DNA from: Vreelandella venusta
GTDB lineage: Bacteria; Pseudomonadota; Gammaproteobacteria; Pseudomonadales; Halomonadaceae
Direction of reading: 5' to 3'
Length of the DNA: 59,411 nucleotides
Assembly: GCF_007989605.1 (NCBI RefSeq)
Contig: NZ_BJUL01000020.1
Location: 1 to 59,411 of the forward strand
Shown here: positions 52,494 to 59,411 of the stretch, in pieces
How positions within the stretch are numbered: the stretch's first letter is position 1
Layout: each line of letters starts with the position of its first letter
Translations under genes and position numbers: made by a program
The notes under the pieces: model-generated
What the model saw: the letters and a program-made list of their open reading frames with translations, nothing else
Database searches by the model: none
What the model was told of the DNA's origin: nothing

Positions 52494-54593
52494 ATGAGCT
52501 TGTTTGCAACGTTTTCGCGCTCGGTCGCCCTTGCGATGATGCTGGTAATTACCAGCCCAGCAGCGCTGGCGCAACTTGAGCCGACCGACGAACAACGCCA
52601 AGCGGCAGAGGAAGTAGCGGATTCACTTCGCTATGGGCATTATGCTGATATTAACTTCGACGAGCAGTGGTCAGCGGAAGCTTTCCAACGCTATCTAGAC
52701 ATACTGGACGGCCAGCGCTCTTACCTGTTGAGCCGCGACATAGAGCCTTATCGCCATTTAGAACGCGACATGGCTGAAGCACTTTTCGATGGCAATCTTG
52801 ACGATGCATTTGCACTTTATAATCGCCTCAGCGAACGCCACACCGCCCGCCTAGAGTGGTTGCTAGAACGCCTTGATGAAGGGCTTTCATTTGAATTCGA
52901 TAGTGACGAGCGCTTAGAAGTTGATCGCGAAGACGCCCCATGGGCAACCCGCGAAAGTGAACTAGACGAGCTATGGCGTAAGCGGCTCAAAAACGATGCG
53001 CTGACGCTCGCCCTAACCGACCAAGATAACGAGCAGATAGAAAGCAATCTGCGTCAGCGCTACGAAGGACAGTTATCCCGCTTGCGCCAGTCGGAGTCTG
53101 AAGATGTCTTTGGGCTAATCATGGCAGCAGTCTCCAGCACTATCGACCCACATACCAGCTACCTCTCCCCCCGCCAAAGCGAATCGTTTGATATTCAAAT
53201 GAGCCTTTCACTCGAGGGTATCGGCGCACTACTTCAAGCCGATGGCGAGTACGTCAAGGTCGCCAGCCTGGTTCCCGGTGGCCCTGCCGATCAAGCGGGT
53301 GTACTTGAGCCTGCCGACCGCATTATTGCCGTGGGCCAAGAAGAAGGCGACATGGTTAATGTGGTCGGCATGCGTCTGGACAACGTCGTTGACCTGATTC
53401 GAGGCCCCAAAGGTTCCGTTGTACGCCTAGACGTGGTGCCCGCCCAAGCAGTGGACATGACCCGATCTCAAATTGTTGAAATTACTCGCGACACTGTCAG
53501 CCTGGAAGACCAAGCAGCGCATAGCGAAGTGATAAACATTGAGCGAGACGGCAAGCCTCATCGCATCGGGGTGATTGACGTGCCGACGTTCTACGTCGAT
53601 TTCGATGCTTGGCAAGCCGGTGAAGATGAGTACCGCAGCACCACCCGCGACGTCGCTCGAGAAATTGAAAGCCTCAAGAAAGAAGGCATTGAAGGCATTG
53701 TCCTAGATCTTCGCAATAATGGCGGTGGCGCACTTCAAGAAGCCAATTCTTTGATCGGTTTATTTATTGACCGAGGCCCCACTGTACAGGTTCGTGACGC
53801 CCAAGGTCGCATTCAGCTCTATGGCGACACCGATGCGGGCACGATTTACGACGGGCCACTCACTGTACTGGTGAACCGCCTTTCCGCTTCAGCATCGGAG
53901 ATTTTTGCCGGCGCTATTCAAGATTATGGCCGCGGCATTGTGGTAGGCACCCCCACCTTTGGCAAAGGCACAGTGCAAACGCTTAATGATCTTAGCCATG
54001 GTCAAATCAAGCTTACCCGCGCCAAGTTTTACCGCATTTCGGGTGATAGCACCCAAAACCGCGGTGTTGAACCCGACATTATATTCCCTAGCCTGATTGA
54101 CCCAGAACGCATTGGTGAAAGCAGCCTAGATAATGCTCTTGCTTGGGATACCGTGCAAAACGTTCAATACCGTCGCTATGGTGCCCCCGAGAACGCCCTC
54201 GCGGCACTAACGTCTCAACACCAAGAGCGCGCCAATGGGAATCCTAACTTCCGCTATCTAGAGCGTCAGTCCACCCTGGCTCGCCAGCTACGCGAACAGC
54301 ACACCAGCGTTAGCCTGAATCGCGAACAGCGCCAACGAGAGTTAGAAGCTCAAGAGGCTGAACAGCTTTCCCTAGAAAACCAACGCCGTCGCGCTTTAAA
54401 TCTGCCAGAGCTAGATGAGTGGATGGATGCGCGCAGTGATAACTCGCAACCCGAAGGTAGCGACGCAGACGCTGACAACGAGGAGGATAAAGATAAAGAC
54501 ATGCCGGTTGATCGCGCTCAGGTACTAGAAGCCGCCGAAATCCTACTCGACTACGCCCACCTTCAAGGCATCCAGCGCATGGCAAGATACTAA
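52494..54593 (+). CDS. prc: Tail-specific (carboxy-terminal processing) protease Prc
   Basis: Periplasmic S41 protease, 699 residues. Signal peptide ending near residue 26 (ALA); PDZ domain about 245-330; the catalytic S466 (in SASASEIF), D477 (QDYG) and K491 (FGKG) keep E. coli Tsp spacing. An acidic, D/E-rich stretch near 655-670 is unusual but fits a halophile. It degrades periplasmic proteins and trims PBP3 in E. coli. Confidence 0.95.
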   Translation: MSLFATFSRSVALAMMLVITSPAALAQLEPTDEQRQAAEEVADSLRYGHYADINFDEQWSAEAFQRYLDILDGQRSYLLSRDIEPYRHLERDMAEALFDGNLDDAFALYNRLSERHTARLEWLLERLDEGLSFEFDSDERLEVDREDAPWATRESELDELWRKRLKNDALTLALTDQDNEQIESNLRQRYEGQLSRLRQSESEDVFGLIMAAVSSTIDPHTSYLSPRQSESFDIQMSLSLEGIGALLQADGEYVKVASLVPGGPADQAGVLEPADRIIAVGQEEGDMVNVVGMRLDNVVDLIRGPKGSVVRLDVVPAQAVDMTRSQIVEITRDTVSLEDQAAHSEVINIERDGKPHRIGVIDVPTFYVDFDAWQAGEDEYRSTTRDVAREIESLKKEGIEGIVLDLRNNGGGALQEANSLIGLFIDRGPTVQVRDAQGRIQLYGDTDAGTIYDGPLTVLVNRLSASASEIFAGAIQDYGRGIVVGTPTFGKGTVQTLNDLSHGQIKLTRAKFYRISGDSTQNRGVEPDIIFPSLIDPERIGESSLDNALAWDTVQNVQYRRYGAPENALAALTSQHQERANGNPNFRYLERQSTLARQLREQHTSVSLNREQRQRELEAQEAEQLSLENQRRRALNLPELDEWMDARSDNSQPEGSDADADNEEDKDKDMPVDRAQVLEAAEILLDYAHLQGIQRMARY

Positions 54594-54609
54594 GCCCTTC
54601 CCCAAAAAT

Positions 54610-54644
54610 GAATGTACCAGTCCATATTTCGGACTGGTACATTC
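54610..54644. terminator. Perfect 14-bp hairpin after prc
   Basis: GAATGTACCAGTCC, a 7-base loop ATATTTC, then GGACTGGTACATTC. No T-run follows immediately (GCAGTTACTTTTC). It starts 17 bases after the prc stop. A terminator is the plain reading; a protein operator is possible because the arms are unusually long. Confidence 0.55.
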
Positions 54645-54700
54645 GCAGTTACTTTTCAAAAAGCTTCCTGAGAAGACTTCTTAGCAAATATCTTTGCGCA

Positions 54701-55360
54701 CTACTTTGGCGGTGTACTCGTCTGTAAGCCCACTAGACGCGATAGCAGGATCACCGTATATAGCACGCCAATCATTGCCTCAAAGATCGCAAACGACTGA
54801 GCGTAGAACCCTTGTGGGGTAATATCGCCGTAACCCACGGTCGTTAATGTGACATAGCTATAGTAGAACAGTTGTTGCCAGTTGATTGGCACCCCTGACG
54901 ACACAACAAAAGAGCCTGGCGCGATCCATTCAATCAGCGAAAAGATTGCAGTAAAGCCTGACCCAATCACCAGATAGATCGAAGCGGCAGCCACCAGCAC
55001 ATCGGACATCATCTCGGTCGAACGGAAGATATAAAGTGCCAGCACCACCCCGATGACAAGATGGTAGGCAATGGAGGTTAGATAAACCGCCAGAGTGGTA
55101 TAAGCACCTGGAGTATAAGAGTTCGCCAATCCAGCTATGACCACAGCCGCGCCACTGAGAACCGCCAGCGCACGCAGGCGGCGGTCAGCCAACAGTAAGA
55201 AGGTCGCTACGACGAAGATAGAGCCATAAAAAAGATAAAACAGCGCAGGCCAGACGCCCTCCGCTCCCGATAACGGATAGGTCAAATTGTGCAACAAAAT
55301 CGCCACTAAAAGGCCAATTGTCACCCGCAAACCACCAAGCCGAGAAGGAGCACTGGTCAT
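54701..55360 (-). CDS. Two-helix-pore potassium channel family protein
   Basis: 219-residue membrane protein with about six hydrophobic segments; the last two flank a pore loop with the K+ selectivity filter TTVGYGD. GGAGGAG precedes the ATG at 55360, which overlaps the LtrA stop (ATGA). The frame extends to 55471 without support. No cytoplasmic RCK/TrkA-N domain is present. Physiological role unknown. Confidence 0.85.
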   Translation of the reverse strand: MTSAPSRLGGLRVTIGLLVAILLHNLTYPLSGAEGVWPALFYLFYGSIFVVATFLLLADRRLRALAVLSGAAVVIAGLANSYTPGAYTTLAVYLTSIAYHLVIGVVLALYIFRSTEMMSDVLVAAASIYLVIGSGFTAIFSLIEWIAPGSFVVSSGVPINWQQLFYYSYVTLTTVGYGDITPQGFYAQSFAIFEAMIGVLYTVILLSRLVGLQTSTPPK

Positions 55361-56538
55361 ACTGCCGCTCCTCCTCGATGAGCAGTTGCTGCCAGGGTGA
55401 TCATCACGACCAACACCCCGCCTCCCAACCACAGGCCATTTAAGTGCATTGTTAATACCAGCCAAGCCCAAGCCGCAAGAGCCACTCCGGCCAGCAGGTA
55501 GCAGACGGGGAGTTTTGAGGCCATGGTGCGATGAAACATGGCAGACCCTACCAAAAAGATCGTTGGGCCAGCGAAAGCAAACAACGCCGTTGGGGTATGA
55601 ACAGCATCATGCGGATGGGCAACAATTAGCTCGATAGCAACGGCCACCACAATAGCACCGCAGACCATCACTCCATGAGCATAGGCCAGGCCCGCCCGAG
55701 CCAACCGCGTATGATCAGCCGCATGTTCGAAACTGTGCTCACCTGCCTCAGCAAGATGCACGAAATAGATCCACCATAGCGTAATAATCAACAAAAAGCC
55801 GATAGCCGCAGCAGCAAGGACACCAGCCCCCAACGTTTGGCTAACGAGCAAGCCTCCCAAAAGCAGAATGGATTCACCAAGCGCAATAATGAAGACTTGC
55901 TGGTTACGCTCCAAAAGATGCAGGCCGCGCAAAGGCCAGCTATCCATTGGCGTGGCTCCTTTTCCAGGCAACCAAAAACCAACATAGGGCGCGGAATAGT
56001 CGATTACTACAGCGATGATCCACAACTCTAACCTAGCGCTTGGAAACACAACGCCAGCAATCCAGAACACGCCCGATATCGCACCCCATGCACAAAGCTG
56101 TGCATAGTTTCGCCCCATCTGTTCGCCACGAAAAACGATGGACATATAGCCCGCGCGTATCAGCGCCATGGCAACATAAGCACCCACGAAAAGGCCTGCG
56201 CGAGATGAGAAAGCATGCGGGATTGCAATCGCCATCAGCAGTGCGCAAGCCATGAGTACAATCATCAGGACGCGCCCACTGGCATGATCCGGGTCAAGCC
56301 AGTTGGTTGCCCATGACGTGTAGTTCCACGCCCACCAAGCCGCCGCAAAAAGCGTAACCGCCTCCAGCGCGCCCGCCCAATTGTTGTGCGCTAATAGGAA
56401 ATGCGAAAGCTGAATAATTGCAAAAACGTAGACCAAGTCGAAGAACAGCTCAACATTGGTCACACGCGGAGTTTCACCCGGACCAATATTGCGCAACGCA
56501 GCCTTTGGAGCGAGATTGTGAAAAATTGTTGCCTTCAT
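55357..56538 (-). CDS. Low temperature requirement protein A (LtrA) family protein
   Basis: 393 residues with about eleven to twelve hydrophobic helices. The LtrA family blocks VTNVELFFDLVYVFAI, AAWWAWNYTSWATNWLDPD and ERNQQVFIIALGESIL are present. The function of LtrA proteins is not established. AAGGAATG precedes the ATG. It is translationally coupled to the potassium channel gene. Confidence 0.9.
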   Translation of the reverse strand: MKATIFHNLAPKAALRNIGPGETPRVTNVELFFDLVYVFAIIQLSHFLLAHNNWAGALEAVTLFAAAWWAWNYTSWATNWLDPDHASGRVLMIVLMACALLMAIAIPHAFSSRAGLFVGAYVAMALIRAGYMSIVFRGEQMGRNYAQLCAWGAISGVFWIAGVVFPSARLELWIIAVVIDYSAPYVGFWLPGKGATPMDSWPLRGLHLLERNQQVFIIALGESILLLGGLLVSQTLGAGVLAAAAIGFLLIITLWWIYFVHLAEAGEHSFEHAADHTRLARAGLAYAHGVMVCGAIVVAVAIELIVAHPHDAVHTPTALFAFAGPTIFLVGSAMFHRTMASKLPVCYLLAGVALAAWAWLVLTMHLNGLWLGGGVLVVMITLAATAHRGGAAV

Positions 56539-56586
56539 GAAACATTCCTTCTATGATCAATAGCAGCAATTCGCGGCGCTCCTCCC

Positions 56587-56838
56587 TCAGTTTTTCCGCG
56601 ACCACAAAATAGCAACCAGCGCAGGTACAGTAAAAACGATTAACAAGAACGGCAGCTCCTGCATGACGCTGTAGCCCGCTTGACTGACACCAATCCACAT
56701 ATTGATGGCAGTACAAATTAACCAGACTACGAGATAAACAGGCAGAAGCCGCGCGAATCGGATTGAAGCAATACGAGCAAAGACGACAAAAACCGCCAGC
56801 AATACCAATCCAGCGAGGATGATCATAACCGTATGCAT
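56587..56838 (-). CDS. Small three-helix membrane protein of unknown function
   Basis: 83 residues, mostly hydrophobic: helices at about 4-22, 30-52 and 58-78, with a basic C-terminus (WSRKN). I recognise no family. AAGGAAA lies before the ATG. It lies between the SDR gene (63 bases away) and ltrA (48 bases), on the same strand, so an operon is likely. Confidence 0.65.
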   Translation of the reverse strand: MHTVMIILAGLVLLAVFVVFARIASIRFARLLPVYLVVWLICTAINMWIGVSQAGYSVMQELPFLLIVFTVPALVAILWSRKN

Positions 56839-56901
56839 GAAACGTTTCCTTTGAATCTAAAAAGGTAGCCAGCGGCGATGTTCGTCAGCCCCCAAATAAA
56901 T

Positions 56902-57675
56902 TTATTTGGTGGTATAGCCACCGTTGACAAGAATTGTCTGACCCGTCATCCACCAGCCATCAGATACCATGAAAAGAATCCAAGGTGCGATGTCTTCAAT
57001 ATCAGTCAGACCAGTTTTTGAGAAAGGCGAAAGTGCTGCCGCTGTCTTATGGTAGGCAACCGCATCCTCTCCTTCCGCAGGGTAAAAGAAAGGCGTATCC
57101 ATCGGACCTGGTCCAATCGCAGTAACAGAAATGCCCCGCTCCCCAAGCTCTTTTGATGCCGCCCGAGTAAAGTGCTCGACGGGCGCCTTAAGCCCTTCAT
57201 AAGCCGCATAAAATGGCGTGTAAGCCCCTAGGAGTGATGTTACAAGGGTACAAACCTTGCCATGATCATTAACGTAGTTACCTGCCTCCTTCAGGAAAAA
57301 GAACGCCGCCTTAACATTGACCGCACACGATTGATCAAAAGCCTCTTCGGTCACCTCTGCCATTGGCCGCTTAACCACCATACCAACGGTATTGATGGCA
57401 ATATCGGGCCTACCTACTGCGGCAACGGTATCCTGGAAGAGTTTTTCCATGGCTGCCGCGCTTGTTAGATCAGCTTGGAATGCGACCGCCTCGGCTCCTG
57501 CCGCTCGAATCGAAGCCAGGGTCTGCTCAGCGGCCTGCTTAGCAGAATCACTGTTGTAGTGAATTGCTACAGCCTTGGCCCCCGCTTTTGCAAATTCTTG
57601 CGCGAGCAAACCACCCAAGTTCTTCGCACCACCTGCGATCAGAACTACTTTACCTTCAATACTATTATTAGACAT
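56902..57675 (-). CDS. Short-chain dehydrogenase/reductase
   Basis: 257-residue NAD(P)-dependent oxidoreductase. The nucleotide loop reads AGGAKNLGG, a variant of TGxxxGxG; catalytic residues are S in VTSLLGAY, Y and K in YEGLK; VNGGY ends the protein. The AGGAKNLGG loop is like that of fabG-like and 3-oxoacyl reductase relatives but the substrate is unknown. It diverges from the LysR gene, a usual regulator-target pair. Confidence 0.9.
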   Translation of the reverse strand: MSNNSIEGKVVLIAGGAKNLGGLLAQEFAKAGAKAVAIHYNSDSAKQAAEQTLASIRAAGAEAVAFQADLTSAAAMEKLFQDTVAAVGRPDIAINTVGMVVKRPMAEVTEEAFDQSCAVNVKAAFFFLKEAGNYVNDHGKVCTLVTSLLGAYTPFYAAYEGLKAPVEHFTRAASKELGERGISVTAIGPGPMDTPFFYPAEGEDAVAYHKTAAALSPFSKTGLTDIEDIAPWILFMVSDGWWMTGQTILVNGGYTTK

Positions 57676-57802
57676 CGCTCATCCCTCACGTTAAGTATCA
57701 TCACCGCTCGGCAGAACGGCTTACGGATAAGATGACGCGTTGTGTGATCATGATAAACATGCGAATATCGACAAGACCTGTCGGAATATACGAACAATAG
57801 CA

Positions 57803-58747
57803 ATGGATCGCATCAGGCAAATGCAAATCTTCATCCAAGTGATGGAGAGTGGAAATTTCACGCGGGCAGCTGAGACACTGGCTATACCGCGCTCTACTGT
57901 CTCAACGGAAATCCAAGCATTGGAAGACCGGCTGCAAACGCAGCTACTGTTCCGCAGCACTCGCAAGGTCGTTCCAACCCAGGATGGTAGGCGGTTTCTA
58001 GAAACGGCACAGAATATCGTCGATGCCGTAACTACCTCCGAGCAGATGTTCCTACCTGGCAACCTGTGTCTAAGCGGCCGACTTCGCGTCGACATTCCTA
58101 GCCGTATCGCTCGCAGGCTCGTCCTCCCTGCATTATCAGACTTTATCACCCAGCACCCCTACCTGACGATTGACATAAGCGCAAGCGATAGGAAAGTAGA
58201 TCTAGTCGCTGATGGCGTCGACTGCGTGCTGCGGCTCGGAGTGCTTCTTGACTCAGACCTTGTTTGCCGCCCTCTTGGCGAAGTGGAGTTCGTGACCTGC
58301 GCCAGCCCCGCCTACTTGGCTCGCCACGGGCTACCAAAGAAGCTTGACGATCTGGACTCTCACTTACTGATCAACTACTCTCCCCGGCTGCCGGCCTCAA
58401 CCGCGACGCTAGAATTCCAGCAGGGCGAGCACTTGATCGAAATCAAAATGCGCAGCGCTATTACCGTCGACGGAGCCGAAGCCTATGTCGCGGCGGCTTT
58501 ATCTGGGTTGGGCTTAATTCAAGTACCCGCCTATGATGTACGCCATCTTCTTGAAAGAGGCGATCTTAAAGAGATACTACCTGACACGCCGCCACCATCA
58601 ATTCCACTCTCTTTTTTATTCACCAAACGACGCAACCTATCCCCCAAAGTGCGCGTTTTTTTACTCTGGCTGGAAAGCGTACTTGAGAGGCACGGCGTTA
58701 TTTCGCAAAGCCCTACACAAAGAGAAAGCATTGACAAGTCAGCATAG
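57803..58747 (+). CDS. LysR-family transcriptional regulator
   Basis: 314 residues: N-terminal winged HTH (QIFIQVMESGNFTRAAETL to LEDRLQTQLLFRSTRKV) and an effector domain typical of the group that regulates SDRs and quinone reductases (GRLRVDIPS, LVADGVDCVLRLG). The ATG at 57803 gives the family start MDRIRQMQIF; the frame opens at 57740. It overlaps the 3' end of the ArsR-type gene by nine bases. It probably controls the divergent SDR operon. Confidence 0.9.
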   Translation: MDRIRQMQIFIQVMESGNFTRAAETLAIPRSTVSTEIQALEDRLQTQLLFRSTRKVVPTQDGRRFLETAQNIVDAVTTSEQMFLPGNLCLSGRLRVDIPSRIARRLVLPALSDFITQHPYLTIDISASDRKVDLVADGVDCVLRLGVLLDSDLVCRPLGEVEFVTCASPAYLARHGLPKKLDDLDSHLLINYSPRLPASTATLEFQQGEHLIEIKMRSAITVDGAEAYVAAALSGLGLIQVPAYDVRHLLERGDLKEILPDTPPPSIPLSFLFTKRRNLSPKVRVFLLWLESVLERHGVISQSPTQRESIDKSA

Positions 58748-59107
58748 CGCTGCCCGCCGCGTCGGCCGATCGCCCATCTTAGCCAATCGCTGAGTGTGCG
58801 CACTCAACTGCACCGCACTGCCTTCAGCAGCTGCACGAATAATATCTTGCGCCCATCCAGGTAATTGAGGGGCTAGACGATAATAAACCCACTGCCCTTC
58901 CCGCTGATCGATTAGCAATCCACACTGACGCAACTGGGCCAAATGACGCGACACTTTAGGCTGCGACTCCTCTAGCGCACAGGTCATTTCACACACGCAT
59001 AGTGATTGCTCTTTGGCGATCAAGAGCACCAGCATTAATCGTGTTTCGTCACTTAGACATTTGAACACCTGCAGTGCATTCAGGCTGGCAGTTTTTCCCA
59101 CGGACAT
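58739..59107 (-). CDS. ArsR-family metalloregulator
   Basis: 122 residues: winged HTH with QPKVSRHLAQLRQCGLL and a cysteine-rich site C37, C39, C43 (CVCEMTC), close to the arsenite-sensing alpha-3 site, plus a histidine-bearing C-terminal tail. No ars genes follow it. The ATG at 59107 has GGGAAG directly against it, while the GTG at 59101 has that element at a normal distance of six bases, so the true start may be the GTG. Confidence 0.85.
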   Translation of the reverse strand: MSVGKTASLNALQVFKCLSDETRLMLVLLIAKEQSLCVCEMTCALEESQPKVSRHLAQLRQCGLLIDQREGQWVYYRLAPQLPGWAQDIIRAAAEGSAVQLSAHTQRLAKMGDRPTRRAALC

Positions 59108-59303
59108 CTTCCCAAAAATGAGTAGCCGAAACAGTCTATACGCCCCAACCGACAGGCACAAAAAAGACACCTTAGAGCATTGAGCAAAGGCATTTAGCGT
59201 TATCACAAATATATTACAGCCATGCGGAACGGTCATTTTAGACTAGTGACCACGCAAGAAAAATTGCAAGAAGGGAAAGACTAAAGGGTAAGAAAAATCA
59301 GAA

Positions 59304-59379
59304 TGGCTCCCCGAGCAGGACTCGAACCTGCGACCCAATGATTAACAGTCATTTGCTCTACCAACTGAGCTATCGGGGA
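59304..59379 (-). tRNA. tRNA-Asn (anticodon GTT)
   Basis: 76 bases with encoded CCA on the minus strand. Acceptor TCCCCGA/TCGGGGA, D-arm GCTC..GAGC, anticodon stem AATGA/TCATT around CTGTTAA (GTT), T-arm GCAGG TTCGAGT CCTGC, G73. It lies upstream of the ArsR-type gene on the same strand. Confidence 0.96.
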
Positions 59380-59411
59380 ACGTTTACCGTAGGCGGTAAT
59401 TAAAGCAGAAC

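Noticed and set aside
59304..59379. tRNA-Asn as the attachment site of an integrated island
   Set aside because: I found no integrase gene and no second copy of the tRNA 3' end in the window, so an att pair is unsupported.

Overview
The window reads as a chromosomal segment from a moderately halophilic gammaproteobacterium, most likely a Halomonadaceae member (Halomonas/Vreelandella type). This rests on gene order (rpe, gph and trpGDC close together; hemA-prfA-prmC divergent from lolB-ispE-tRNA-prs-rplY-pth-ychF), on recognisable protein families, and on fairly acidic proteins with a moderate GC content judged by eye. The genus call is inference; no similarity search was possible. Most of the window is housekeeping. 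No phage, IS element or CRISPR array was seen.

Layout: 1-6775 holds the end of a YdiJ-like oxidoreductase, trpGDC, gph and rpe, interrupted by two plus-strand genes: an orphan metal-binding ABC receptor and a type II NADH dehydrogenase. trpE is not where Pseudomonas-type synteny would put it. 6995-10814 is a complete sulfate importer (sbp-cysTWA). 10929-12584 is a more AT-rich pair (AlkB-like dioxygenase, DMT permease) that may be acquired. 12700-15178 carries a YajG lipoprotein, thiopurine methyltransferase, an SH3/coiled-coil membrane protein and a DUF1820 protein. 15392-19499 holds an ATP-grasp enzyme, a large unannotated protein with papain-like catalytic signatures, and TlyA. 19602-25231 is envelope-related: an MscK-type channel, outer membrane phospholipase A and a YqjD/YqjE/YqjK trio. 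25332-31824 has a HI0933-type flavoprotein, an RND adaptor-pump pair, a DUF3617 protein and a CPXCG protein.

31834-35997 is a putrescine-type importer (potFGHI) with strong hairpins between potF and potG. 36341-38704 is ahpC-ahpF with a clear OxyR-like site. 38828-43377 is moeB-like, lrp, prmC, prfA and hemA on the minus strand. 43653-50832 is the plus-strand TPR lipoprotein-lolB-ispE-tRNA-Gln-prs-rplY-pth-ychF block, then tRNA-Met, M18 aminopeptidase and Prc. The right end (54701-59107) is accessory: a two-helix K+ channel translationally coupled to an LtrA protein, a small membrane protein, an SDR, a divergent LysR regulator and an orphan ArsR regulator, ending at tRNA-Asn.

The best candidates for something undescribed are: (1) the ATP-grasp plus papain-like two-gene unit at 15392-18679; (2) short degenerate tandem arrays of 12-20 bp period in six intergenic regions, two of which (19503-19568 and 36976-37031) have reverse-complement-related 14-bp units; (3) perfect 9-10 bp inverted repeats bracketing both the tRNA-Gln and the tRNA-Met gene.
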